Shown here: in pieces, positions 1 to 7,250 of the stretch | Numbering within the stretch: position 1 is the first letter of the stretch | Layout: each line of letters begins with the position of its first letter | Source: ZLKRG44 sp964555705 | GTDB taxonomy: Bacteria > Planctomycetota > Phycisphaerae > Phycisphaerales > SM1A02 | Assembly (NCBI GenBank): GCA_964555705.1 | Contig: CAZKTN010000040.1 | Coordinates: forward strand, 1 to 16,696 | DNA length: 16,696 bases | Direction: 5' to 3' | The notes under the pieces: model-generated | Told to the model about the DNA's origin: nothing | Databases searched by the model: none | The model's input: the letters and a program-made list of their open reading frames with translations, nothing else | Translations under genes and position numbers: made by a program

Positions 1-566
1 CCCGCGAGCGCGATTGCCGCGAGTGCGCCGGGTGCGGGCACCGTGACGACCGACGAGTAGCCGGGAAGCTCGCGGGTCGACTCGCTGCCGTTGGCCCAGA
101 TGCCGAGCGTCGAGTACGGCGGTCCGAACGGTCCAGTTGGGTAGCTGTACACGTTGTACGCGGGCTCCGAGGCGCCGGCGAGCAGCGCGCCCTGAAGCAT
201 GTTGTCGAAGTTGCCCGCGGTGAGCGTGTCGAGGTTGAAGCTGAAGAGGATGTCCGTGATGCCGCGGCTCACGCCACCGATCGACTGCACGGCGCCGGCT
301 GTGACGATGTTGTCGGTGTAGAACAGATTGCCACCGCTCAGGAAGCTGATGCTCCAGTCCGTGAGGTCGCCCTGATCCACAACGCCACTGGTGAGGTCGG
401 TGGACCAGCTCATCAGCACCTGCGTCACATCGGGTGATGTGACTGTGTAGGGCGTGTTGAGCGTGTAGATGGTGAAGTAGACGCTCGCGTCAGCGGTCGC
501 GGTGACGAAGCCCGACGCCACGACGACAGCGGCACTTCCTTGGCGGGTAAAACGACGAAGAGTCAT
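1..566 (-). CDS. Exported PAP-CTERM protein, C-terminus cut by the window edge
   Basis: This reading frame starts at the ATG at 566 and is still open at base 1, giving 188 residues. It begins MTLRRFTRQGSAA, followed by a hydrophobic stretch (about residues 11-22) and a likely signal-peptidase site near ATADA-S (residues 23-28). The body is rich in Thr, Ser, Gly and aromatic residues, as in secreted beta-rich proteins. Near the end it reads VPAPGALAAIALA, the start of a PEP-CTERM-like sorting tail with Ala in place of the usual Glu. The Arg cluster expected after the membrane segment would lie beyond the window. No strong Shine-Dalgarno site is visible; a purine-rich GAGAAAGTGG precedes the start. 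The frame stays open upstream to at least about 814, but the signal peptide favours the start at 566. The gene lies downstream of a second PAP-CTERM gene in the same direction. No enzymatic domain is recognised. Confidence 0.72.
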   Translation of the reverse strand, partial: MTLRRFTRQGSAAVVVASGFVTATADASVYFTIYTLNTPYTVTSPDVTQVLMSWSTDLTSGVVDQGDLTDWSISFLSGGNLFYTDNIVTAGAVQSIGGVSRGITDILFSFNLDTLTAGNFDNMLQGALLAGASEPAYNVYSYPTGPFGPPYSTLGIWANGSESTRELPGYSSVVTVPAPGALAAIALA

Positions 567-795
567 GTGAATCCACTTTCTCGGACGAGGTCGCTTCCAA
601 TCGGATCCTGCTTGCAGATCGTGCACGAGCACGCTCGGAGCAGGTATCCCAACCCGGACCTGTGCGCGGCGAGAGTAGCCCGAGATCCGTGGCCTGCAAG
701 CGAGAACGCTGGGAATCTCCGCGGTCGTGACGGGCCCGCACGTGCCGTCCTGGAACGCGCAGGCGCAGACTGCCGCCCAAGTGACCAAGAGCGGA

Positions 796-814
796 GACCG
801 TGCACGTGACGGTC
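796..814 (-). terminator. Small hairpin just past the stop of the 825-1412 gene
   Basis: A perfect 6-bp stem (GACCGT/ACGGTC) encloses a 7-base loop and begins 10 bases past the stop codon of the minus-strand gene. The position fits a transcription terminator, but the stem is short and only a loose pyrimidine-rich stretch follows on the minus strand, with no T run. It may have no function. Confidence 0.22.
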
Positions 815-824
815 CATCCGGTGC

Positions 825-1412
825 TCAGCGCCGCCTGCGCCCACGCATCACAGGCAGCAGCGCGAACGCGAGCAGGCCCGCCGGCGCCGGAATCGCCGTC
901 ACCGTGATCGCGCTCGTGGACGCGAGGAAAGTCGCCGTCGACGTGACCGGGTCGAACAGGAACAGGTTGTAGCTGGTGGTGCCGTATGCGACCGAGGTGT
1001 AGTCGGGCAGCACGCCGTTCGAGATGAAGTAGTACGGCGCAGTGCCCGTGCCGATGGCTCTCGTGTTCAGGTCGAGAGCCGAGATGCTTGGAGTTTCGGA
1101 ACTGAAGCCGACATACAGGTAAGGGTCGTACGACACTCCGCCAACGATCGGAAGCCCCGCACCCAGAGTGGCGCCAAAGCGAGCCACGGTCAGGCTCGCA
1201 GCCTGGAGGTACTGCGTGGAGAAGGGCGCGTTCGGAAAGTTCGGGTTGCTCTCGACGAAGGACACGGGTGCGGAGTCGTTCGTCTCGAGGATGCCCTGCA
1301 CCGAGTAGCCATTGTCGAGCACGCCGATGAACTGGTAGACGCCAGCGTCTGCCTTCGTTGCATGCATGAGCGCAGCGACACATACGGCTGGGAGGGCGAG
1401 GCGACGTGACAT
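825..1412 (-). CDS. Exported PAP-CTERM protein of unknown function
   Basis: The protein has 195 residues. The start at 1412 was chosen over an upstream in-frame ATG at 1523 because AAGGAG lies 6 bases before it (minus strand, 1419-1424) and because it gives a clean signal peptide: MSRRLALPAVCVAALMHA, with likely cleavage near KADA-G (residues 20-24). The middle is a predicted beta-rich extracellular region with many Thr, Ser, Tyr and Phe and no recognised catalytic motif. The C-terminus is a sorting tail: IPAPAG at residues 174-179, then a short hydrophobic segment and RGRRRR at the very end. In PEP-CTERM systems such tails are recognised and cut by an exosortase at the inner membrane; that this PAP form works the same way is inference. 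It precedes the partial gene at 1-566 by 258 bp and diverges from the YdeP operon. Confidence 0.8.
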   Translation of the reverse strand: MSRRLALPAVCVAALMHATKADAGVYQFIGVLDNGYSVQGILETNDSAPVSFVESNPNFPNAPFSTQYLQAASLTVARFGATLGAGLPIVGGVSYDPYLYVGFSSETPSISALDLNTRAIGTGTAPYYFISNGVLPDYTSVAYGTTSYNLFLFDPVTSTATFLASTSAITVTAIPAPAGLLAFALLPVMRGRRRR

Positions 1413-1471
1413 GGGATGCTCCTTGCAGAGTGTGTCCGGGGCATGCAGGCGGCAGCGCACGAGTACATAAG

Positions 1472-1500
1472 TGCATAGCTGCGCGCAGTTCCCACAGTAA
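1472..1500 (-). promoter_or_regulatory. Weak candidate promoter for the 825-1412 gene
   Basis: On the minus strand TTACTG (1500-1495) and TATGCA (1477-1472) are separated by 17 bases and lie about 60 bases upstream of the ATG at 1412. Each hexamer matches the sigma-70 consensus only partly, and planctomycete promoters are poorly defined, so this is a guess based on spacing and local AT content. The rest of the 248-bp divergent spacer (1413-1660) shows no clear promoter for the plus-strand operon and no riboswitch-like fold that I could recognise. Confidence 0.2.
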
Positions 1501-1660
1501 CCGGGAGGGTGATGGTGGATCATGGACCGGACTGGCTCGGTAGCAAGCGCTTTCCGTCCCGATCAATGACACTATTCCACTCCGCCGCGCGTGCTCACCG
1601 GACAAGTGCCGCAGCCTGGCTGAGGTCGCACTCGAAGGCGACCGATATCCTGCACCCGCA

Positions 1661-3988
1661 ATGCCGCATCCTGCCGATCCGACGCCGCCCGAACATCCCG
1701 CCCGCGGGTTCGGACCGGAGTCCTCAGCGCCCTTCGGTCAGGAGCCATATCGCCATCCGGTCGCGGGTTGGGGTGCCGCACGAAGCGTCGCGGCAGTCCT
1801 GCTCAAGGGCGGCGAGCCGATAGAGCAGGCCGCTGCGCTCTTGCGAATGAACCATCCCGATCGTGGCTTCGACTGCCCAGGCTGCGCATGGCCCGACGAT
1901 CCGGGCGATCTCAAGCTTGATGTCTGCGAGAACGGCGTCAAGCATGCCGCGTGGGAGATGACGCAGGCGCGGGCCGATCGGATCTTCTTCGCCAGGCACA
2001 CTGTCGCCGAGCTCTCGACATGGACTGATCACGCCCTCGAGCAGGCAGGCCGGCTCGTCGAACCGCTGCGGTACGACGCCGCGAGCGACCGCTACGTGCC
2101 TGTCCCGTGGGACGAGGCGTTCGCGACAATCGGGCGCCATCTCCGCTCGCTCGGCGATCCGAACCGAGCGTCGTTCTACACCTCGGGCCGCCTCTCCAAC
2201 GAGGCGACCTTCATGTTCTCCCTGTTTGCGCGGGAGTTCGGCACCAACAACCTGCCGGACTGCTCGAACATGTGCCACGAGGCGAGCGGACGGGCGCTGC
2301 TCGCCTCGATCGGCACAAAGAAGGGCACCGTAGACCTGCCGGATCTGGAGCGGACGGACCTGATCGTCCTGATCGGCTCCAACGCCGCGTCCAACACCCC
2401 ACGGCTGCTCACGAGCCTCGTGAGGCTGCGGCGCCGTGGCGGTGCGGTGGTGCACATCAACCCGCTCCTCGAAGGAGCCGCCACCCGCGCGATCATCCCG
2501 CATGAGTTTGGCGAGATGGCGCGATTCCGCGCGACCGACACCTCCTCTCTCGCCCTTCAGCCGCGCATCGCCGGCGACATGGCGCTCCTTCGAGGCGTCG
2601 CCAAGCATCTCCTCGAGCGCCTCGCGGAGGATCCGCATGCAATCGATACGGGCTTCATTGAGCAGCACACACGTGGCTTCGATGCGTACAGGACGCTCGT
2701 CGAGGCGACACCGTGGCTTCAGATCGAGCGCGAGTGCGGCGTCGCCGAAGCGGCGATCCGCGAGTTGGGCGAGATCTACCGGCGCTCGAACTCCGCGATC
2801 TTCGGCTGGTGCCTCGGGCTGACGCAGCACGAGCACTCGGTCGACACGATCCGCGAGATCGCGAACCTGCTTCTTCTCCGAGGCAACGTCGGACGCGAAG
2901 GCGCCGGCGCCATGCCGATCCGGGGCCACTCGAACGTGCAGGGCAACCGTACGTGCGGGCAGAACCCCCGTCCCACCGAAGCGTGGCTCGCAAAGCTTGA
3001 TGCCGCCTGCGGAATCCGCTCGCCGCGCGAGGCGGGGCTCGGAACCGTGGGCACAATCGCAGCGATGGCCGGCGGCGATGTCAACGTGTTCGTGTGCGTG
3101 GGCGGGAACTTTGCCATGGCCGCACCCGACCCGCAGGCGACCTTCGACGGCATGCGAAGGTGTGACCTCACGGTGCAGGTCAGCACTCGCCTCAATCGCA
3201 GCCATCTGGTGCATGGCCGCGAGGCGCTCATCCTGCCGTGCCTGGTGCGCAGCGAACTCGACGCCAGCGCCAAGGGGCCGCAATCGGTGAGCATCGAGAA
3301 CGCGATGAGCACCGTGCACCTCTCGACCGGCCATCGGCAACCGGCGTCTGCGCTGCTGCGCTCCGAGCCCGCGATCATCGCGGGCATCGCCATGGCCACG
3401 CTTGAGGGCTCGCCCACGCCGTGGGCCGATTGGGCTGGGGACCTCGACCTGGTCCGCGAACGGATGTCTCATTCGCTTGAGGGCTTCGAGGACTTCAACC
3501 GGCGCGTCCGCGCGCCGCATGGCTTTCGCCTCCGGCAGGCCGCGCGAGAGCGGGTGTTCCAGACCCCCTCCGGAAAGGCGGAGTTCTCGCTCGCCCCGCT
3601 TCCCGAGACGATCCCGCCCATTGGCCGGCTGCTGCTGGGCACCGTGCGCTCGCACGACCAGTGGAACACCACGATCTACGCCAATGACGACCGGTATCGC
3701 GGCGTCCGCAACCTGCGCACGCTCGTCTTCATGCACGAGGCGGACATGCGTGAACGCGGCCTCTCCAAGTTCGATCTCGTCGACATCCGGAGCTTCGCCC
3801 GTGATGGCTCGATCCGCGCCGTGCATGGATTCCGTGCGATCCCCTGCTCGATCCCCCGCGGCTGCGCAATGGGCTACATGCCCGAGCTCAACGTGCTCTG
3901 CGGCGCCAGCGACTTCAGCAGCCAGTCCGAGCAGCCGCTGATGAAGCATCTCGAGGTCGAGATCGGCCGGTCGAGGATCGAGGGATGA
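1661..3988 (+). CDS. ydeP: YdeP/FdhF-family molybdopterin oxidoreductase, alpha subunit
   Basis: This 775-residue protein follows Escherichia coli YdeP (about 760 residues) over almost its whole length, from GWGAARSVA (residues 36-44) to the C-terminal molybdopterin-dinucleotide-binding region with TVRSHDQWNTTIY. Near the N-terminus are FDCPGCAWP (Cys72, Cys75) and DVCENG (Cys89), which may hold an Fe-S cluster. DCSNMCHEAS (200-209) lines up with the selenocysteine site of formate dehydrogenase H: Cys205 would be the molybdenum ligand and His206 the neighbouring catalytic His. QHEH and RGHSNVQGNRT are further family hallmarks. There is no Tat signal, so it should be cytoplasmic. The family is related to formate dehydrogenase alpha subunits, but its substrate and partners are not established. 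The start is uncertain: no ribosome site is visible and the first 35 residues are Pro-rich and unconserved. It overlaps fdhD by 4 bp (ATGA), which fits the need for cofactor sulfuration. Confidence 0.93.
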   Translation: MPHPADPTPPEHPARGFGPESSAPFGQEPYRHPVAGWGAARSVAAVLLKGGEPIEQAAALLRMNHPDRGFDCPGCAWPDDPGDLKLDVCENGVKHAAWEMTQARADRIFFARHTVAELSTWTDHALEQAGRLVEPLRYDAASDRYVPVPWDEAFATIGRHLRSLGDPNRASFYTSGRLSNEATFMFSLFAREFGTNNLPDCSNMCHEASGRALLASIGTKKGTVDLPDLERTDLIVLIGSNAASNTPRLLTSLVRLRRRGGAVVHINPLLEGAATRAIIPHEFGEMARFRATDTSSLALQPRIAGDMALLRGVAKHLLERLAEDPHAIDTGFIEQHTRGFDAYRTLVEATPWLQIERECGVAEAAIRELGEIYRRSNSAIFGWCLGLTQHEHSVDTIREIANLLLLRGNVGREGAGAMPIRGHSNVQGNRTCGQNPRPTEAWLAKLDAACGIRSPREAGLGTVGTIAAMAGGDVNVFVCVGGNFAMAAPDPQATFDGMRRCDLTVQVSTRLNRSHLVHGREALILPCLVRSELDASAKGPQSVSIENAMSTVHLSTGHRQPASALLRSEPAIIAGIAMATLEGSPTPWADWAGDLDLVRERMSHSLEGFEDFNRRVRAPHGFRLRQAARERVFQTPSGKAEFSLAPLPETIPPIGRLLLGTVRSHDQWNTTIYANDDRYRGVRNLRTLVFMHEADMRERGLSKFDLVDIRSFARDGSIRAVHGFRAIPCSIPRGCAMGYMPELNVLCGASDFSSQSEQPLMKHLEVEIGRSRIEG

Positions 3989-4881
3989 AGCCCTCCCCCG
4001 CCGACGACGGCCTGCGTCGCTTCGGCGTGCGCACGATCCGCGGCCTGCAGGACTCGCTCGGCCAGGACGAGCTGGTCGTCGAACGGCCGCTCGAGATTCG
4101 TCTTGAGGCCAAGGGCGCCGATGGGTCGACTGAGCGCCGCTCGATCGTCGCCCTCCGCACGCCCGGCTCCGATCTCGAACTGGCCGCAGGGCTGCTGTTC
4201 GCCGAAGGCGTCATCGAGTCGCACGACGCGATCGAGTGGATCGAGGCGGAGGAGTCGACCGAGGGTGACGTCGTCAGTGTCGGATTGCGCGGCGATCCGA
4301 CTTGCCTGCCCGAAGCCCGTGCGGCATTCATCTCCGCAAGCTGCGGCGCGTGCGGCAAGGCGACCCTTGCGACGCTGCACAGCCGGCGGCGCCATCCGAT
4401 CGCTGCCGGATCGGTCCGCGTGACGCCGGCGACGATCCACCGGTTGCCTGAGGCCCTCCGCGGGGCGCAATCCGCGTTCGAGCGTTCGGGCGGCGTGCAC
4501 GCTGCCGGCCTGTTCGCGCCTGATGGAACGCTGCTCTCGCTCCGAGAGGACGTCGGTCGGCACAACGCCCTCGACAAGCTCCTCGGCCGAACCCTCCTCG
4601 ACGGCGAGATTCCTCTCTCCGACCGCATCGTGCTCGTAAGCGGGCGCTCGGGATTCGAGCTTGTCCAGAAGGCCGTGATGGCCGGCGTTCCGATCCTGGC
4701 CTCGGTCGGCGCGCCGACGAGCCTCGCGGTGGAGATCGCCCGGGGATGCGGCATGACCCTGCTTGGCTTTGTGCGTGACGGGCGCTTCAACATCTATGCG
4801 GACTTCGGGAGGATCGAGATGCCGCGCGATGCAGCACTCGCCGGCACCCGCGCCGCCCACGAGAAGGCGGACACGCCATGA
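3985..4881 (+). CDS. fdhD: FdhD, sulfurtransferase for the bis-MGD cofactor
   Basis: FdhD carries sulfur from a cysteine desulfurase to the molybdenum of bis-MGD, a step needed for active formate dehydrogenases. The 298-residue protein (E. coli FdhD is about 277) has the sulfur-carrying CxxC pair as SASCGACGK (Cys120, Cys123), matching Cys121/Cys124 of the E. coli protein. Other conserved blocks are ELAAGLLFAEGVI (65-77), GGVHAAGLF (169-177), REDVGRHNALDKLLG (187-201) and SGRSGFELVQKA (219-230). It overlaps the oxidoreductase gene upstream and the MOSC gene downstream, each by an ATGA, so translation of the three is probably coupled. Next to a YdeP-like enzyme, the simplest reading is that FdhD matures that enzyme; this is inference from position. 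Confidence 0.95.
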   Translation: MKPSPADDGLRRFGVRTIRGLQDSLGQDELVVERPLEIRLEAKGADGSTERRSIVALRTPGSDLELAAGLLFAEGVIESHDAIEWIEAEESTEGDVVSVGLRGDPTCLPEARAAFISASCGACGKATLATLHSRRRHPIAAGSVRVTPATIHRLPEALRGAQSAFERSGGVHAAGLFAPDGTLLSLREDVGRHNALDKLLGRTLLDGEIPLSDRIVLVSGRSGFELVQKAVMAGVPILASVGAPTSLAVEIARGCGMTLLGFVRDGRFNIYADFGRIEMPRDAALAGTRAAHEKADTP

Positions 4882-5372
4882 GCACGATCAGGCCCGCCAT
4901 CGAGCGCCTCTTCATCTCGCCCGGACACAACTACTACGGCCGGTTCGGTCAAGGCGCGCTCGAGCACCCGACCATCTCGGTCGAAGCGGTGGAGTGTGTC
5001 GCCGGAAGAGGCCTTCGTGGCGACCGATTCTTCGACTACAAGCCCGACTACAAGGGCCAGATCACCTTCGTCGCTCGCGAGACGCTCGAAACGGTCTGGC
5101 GCGAGCTCGGGGTCCCTGCGGAGCGACGCGACCTCGCCGCGACGCGCCGCAACGCGCTGACGGTCGGCATCGATCTCGCTGCCCTGATCGGCCGCGAGTT
5201 CGAGATCGACGGCGTGCGCCTTCTCGGCAGCGAGGAGTGCAAGCCGTGCGCGTGGATGGATGAGGCGATCGGGGCAGGCGCCGAGCGAAGGCTCCGCGGC
5301 CGCGGCGGACTTCGCGCCCGGATACTCAGCGACGGCACGCTGCGGGTCGGACCCGTCGAGGTTCGGGCATGA
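4878..5372 (+). CDS. Stand-alone MOSC-domain protein
   Basis: This 164-residue protein is a single MOSC domain, the fold found at the C-terminus of molybdenum cofactor sulfurases and in small proteins such as YiiM. Features seen are FISPGHNYYGR (12-22), VAGRGLRGDRFF (41-52) with the typical Gly-Asp-Arg, RRNALTVGIDLAALIG (90-105) and SEECKPCAWMD (118-128). In that last block Cys121 and Cys124 are placed where MOSC proteins keep a conserved Cys thought to bind the cofactor or carry sulfur. There is no desulfurase domain, so any sulfur would have to come from another protein. It overlaps fdhD upstream and moaA downstream by ATGA. A role in binding or sulfurating molybdenum cofactor for the neighbouring oxidoreductase is a fair inference; its exact step is unknown. 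Confidence 0.9.
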   Translation: MSTIRPAIERLFISPGHNYYGRFGQGALEHPTISVEAVECVAGRGLRGDRFFDYKPDYKGQITFVARETLETVWRELGVPAERRDLAATRRNALTVGIDLAALIGREFEIDGVRLLGSEECKPCAWMDEAIGAGAERRLRGRGGLRARILSDGTLRVGPVEVRA

Positions 5373-6475
5373 GCGCGATCGGCTCGCCGCCCCCCCCGCT
5401 CGCGCTTCCGCAGTGGCACTCCGGGGTGGTCGATCGGATGCGGCCGAGCCAGCCTCCTCGCGCGCCCGAGTCGATCCACCGTCGCGGCGAAATGCTCGAC
5501 AGCCACGGTCGCGCAATCCGTGACCTGCGACTCTCGCTCACCGATCGCTGCAACTTCCGGTGCACCTACTGCATGGACCCCGAGGTCCGCTTCGCGCCGC
5601 CATCGGCACTGCTGAGCGCCGAGGACTTCGTGCGGCTCGGGCGACTCGCCGCATCGCTCGGAGTCTGCAAGATCAGGCTGACCGGCGGCGAGCCGACGCT
5701 GCATCCGGACCTTTGCGGCATCGCTTCGGCGCTTCGCCGCGAGACCGGCTGCGAGATTGCCCTGACCACCAACGGCTCGCGCGGCGATCGACAGGCCGTG
5801 GCGGCATGGCGGCAGAGCGGCATGACGCGGGTCACCGTCAGCCTCGACTCGCTTCGCCAGGATCGATTCGCTCGACTGACCCGATCGACCGGCACGGTTG
5901 CCGAGGTGCTCGCCTGCGTCGAGCGCTGCCTCGATGCAGGGCTCGGGCCGGTCAAGGTGAACGCGGTCCTCCTGCGCGGCGAGAACGAGGACGAGGCGGT
6001 TGACTTCGCACAACTCGCCCGTCGGCTCGGCATCGAGGTCCGGTTCATCGAGTGGATGCCGCTCGACTCGGGCCACGCCTGGCGGCCTGAGCGCTGGGTC
6101 TCGGCGAAGGCGACCCGCGCGGCAATCGAGGGAGCCCACCTGCTTGTTCCGATCGAGGGCGACGACCCCTCCGCAACCGCGCGGTCCTTTGCCTTCGCCG
6201 ATGGAGCGCCCGGACGTGTCGGCTTCATTGCGCCGATCAGCTCGCCCTTCTGCGGCGCGTGCAGCCGGCTGCGAATCACTGCCGACGGGATGGTGAGGCC
6301 ATGCCTCTTCAGCACGACCGAATGGGACGTGCGATCGCTGCTGCGCGGCGGCGCTGACGACGAGACAATCCAGCGGTTCCTCGTCGATGCGGCGTGGAGC
6401 AAGCAAGCCGGACACGGCATCGAGTCGCCGGATTTCGAGCAGCCGCTGCGGCCGATGTCCGCGATCGGCGGCTGA
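5369..6475 (+). CDS. moaA: GTP 3',8-cyclase MoaA
   Basis: MoaA is the radical-SAM enzyme that converts GTP to 3',8-cyclo-7,8-dihydro-GTP, the first step of molybdopterin synthesis. The N-terminal cluster motif is CNFRCTYCM (Cys61, Cys65, Cys68). RLTGGEPTLHPDL (103-115) is the SAM-binding region. The second cluster that binds GTP is CGACSRLRITADGMVRPC (Cys295, Cys298, Cys312). The chain ends MSAIGG, keeping the C-terminal Gly-Gly needed for activity in the family. The 368-residue length is long because about 40 Pro-rich residues precede the usual start. An internal ATG at 5492 (Met42) would give a more standard N-terminus, but the start at 5369 overlaps the MOSC stop as ATGA, the same junction used throughout this operon, so I kept it. 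Confidence 0.95.
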   Translation: MSAIGSPPPPLALPQWHSGVVDRMRPSQPPRAPESIHRRGEMLDSHGRAIRDLRLSLTDRCNFRCTYCMDPEVRFAPPSALLSAEDFVRLGRLAASLGVCKIRLTGGEPTLHPDLCGIASALRRETGCEIALTTNGSRGDRQAVAAWRQSGMTRVTVSLDSLRQDRFARLTRSTGTVAEVLACVERCLDAGLGPVKVNAVLLRGENEDEAVDFAQLARRLGIEVRFIEWMPLDSGHAWRPERWVSAKATRAAIEGAHLLVPIEGDDPSATARSFAFADGAPGRVGFIAPISSPFCGACSRLRITADGMVRPCLFSTTEWDVRSLLRGGADDETIQRFLVDAAWSKQAGHGIESPDFEQPLRPMSAIGG

Positions 6476-6482
6476 ACGCGCC

Positions 6483-7250
6483 ATGCAGCCGGACGCCACG
6501 CTGCTCGCGATCTTCTTTCTCGTCGTCGGTGCGCTCTACGCCTCGGTCGGCCATGCAGGCGCGTCGGGCTACCTCGCGGTGATGGCGCTTGCGGGCGTTG
6601 CACCGGAATCCATGCGATCCACGGCCCTTGCGGTCAACGTCGTCGTCGCCACGATCGCCTTCATCCACTTCGCGTCAGCGGGTCACTTCTCGTGGCGATT
6701 CCTTTGGCCATTCGCGATCGCTTCGATCCCTGCGGCCTTCGCGGGCGGCACGATCGCGCTTCCGGCGGACTGGCTGCGCCTGGCGATCGGTGGAGCGCTT
6801 GCGTTCTCGGCATTCCGTATGGCCTTGACGAATGTGCGGCCCGCTGCGGGACCCCGACTGGTCCGCGATCCGGCCATCGCGACGAGACTCCTCGCGGGCG
6901 CCGCGATCGGCTTCGCCGCGGGACTCACGGGCACCGGCGGAGGCATCTTCCTGAGCCCGCTGATCCTGCTCTGCGGCTGGGCGGAACCCAAGCGCACCGC
7001 GGCGACCGCCTCGCTCTTCATCCTCGTCAACTCGCTGTCGGGCCTCGGCGGACTCCTCAGCGCGGGGTGGACTCCGACGTTCGACCTACTGCCGCTCGCA
7101 GCCGCCGCAGGCCTCGGTGGCTTTTCCGGAGCCTTCCTCGGAAGCCGCAAGTGGACGCCGAGCACGCTCAATCTTCTCCTGGCCGCAGTCCTGGCGGTCG
7201 CAGCCTCCAAGCTGCTCGTCGGCAGCATCGCAGCGATCGCCGGACGATGA
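6483..7250 (+). CDS. TSUP (TauE/SafE-like) membrane transporter in the moco operon
   Basis: This 255-residue, very hydrophobic protein has about eight membrane segments and the two-repeat layout of the TSUP family (Pfam TauE). The first repeat has YASVGHAGASGYLAVMAL (19-36) and the second GLTGTGGGIFLSPLI (147-161), the glycine-rich signature followed by Pro. The start at 6483 lies 7 bp after the moaA stop; an in-frame ATG at 6387 inside moaA would only add a hydrophilic stretch unlike a transporter. Family members move sulfite, sulfoacetate, other sulfur compounds and other small anions. Its place as the last gene of a molybdenum-cofactor operon with no ModABC suggests an anion related to this pathway, such as molybdate, sulfite or the oxidoreductase substrate, but the sequence cannot decide. 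Its last 165 bp are overlapped in antisense by moaE. Confidence 0.88.
   Translation: MQPDATLLAIFFLVVGALYASVGHAGASGYLAVMALAGVAPESMRSTALAVNVVVATIAFIHFASAGHFSWRFLWPFAIASIPAAFAGGTIALPADWLRLAIGGALAFSAFRMALTNVRPAAGPRLVRDPAIATRLLAGAAIGFAAGLTGTGGGIFLSPLILLCGWAEPKRTAATASLFILVNSLSGLGGLLSAGWTPTFDLLPLAAAAGLGGFSGAFLGSRKWTPSTLNLLLAAVLAVAASKLLVGSIAAIAGR

Noticed and set aside
490..1605. A 371-residue minus-strand frame spanning both PAP-CTERM genes and their spacer
   Set aside because: Its sequence is Arg-rich shadow translation; the two genes in other frames have signal peptides and sorting tails.
1413..1660. A molybdenum-cofactor riboswitch upstream of the YdeP operon
   Set aside because: The leader is part of a 248-bp divergent spacer and I could not read a convincing multi-stem fold or conserved core in it. 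A covariance-model search would be decisive.
1724..3949. A 741-residue open frame antisense to the YdeP-like gene
   Set aside because: It mirrors the GC-biased codons of the real gene, is Arg/Ala/Glu/His-rich, and shows no family motif, while the sense strand matches a known family along its whole length.
5048..6499. A 483-residue minus-strand frame across the MOSC gene and moaA
   Set aside because: It is antisense to two well-recognised genes and shows no domain of its own.
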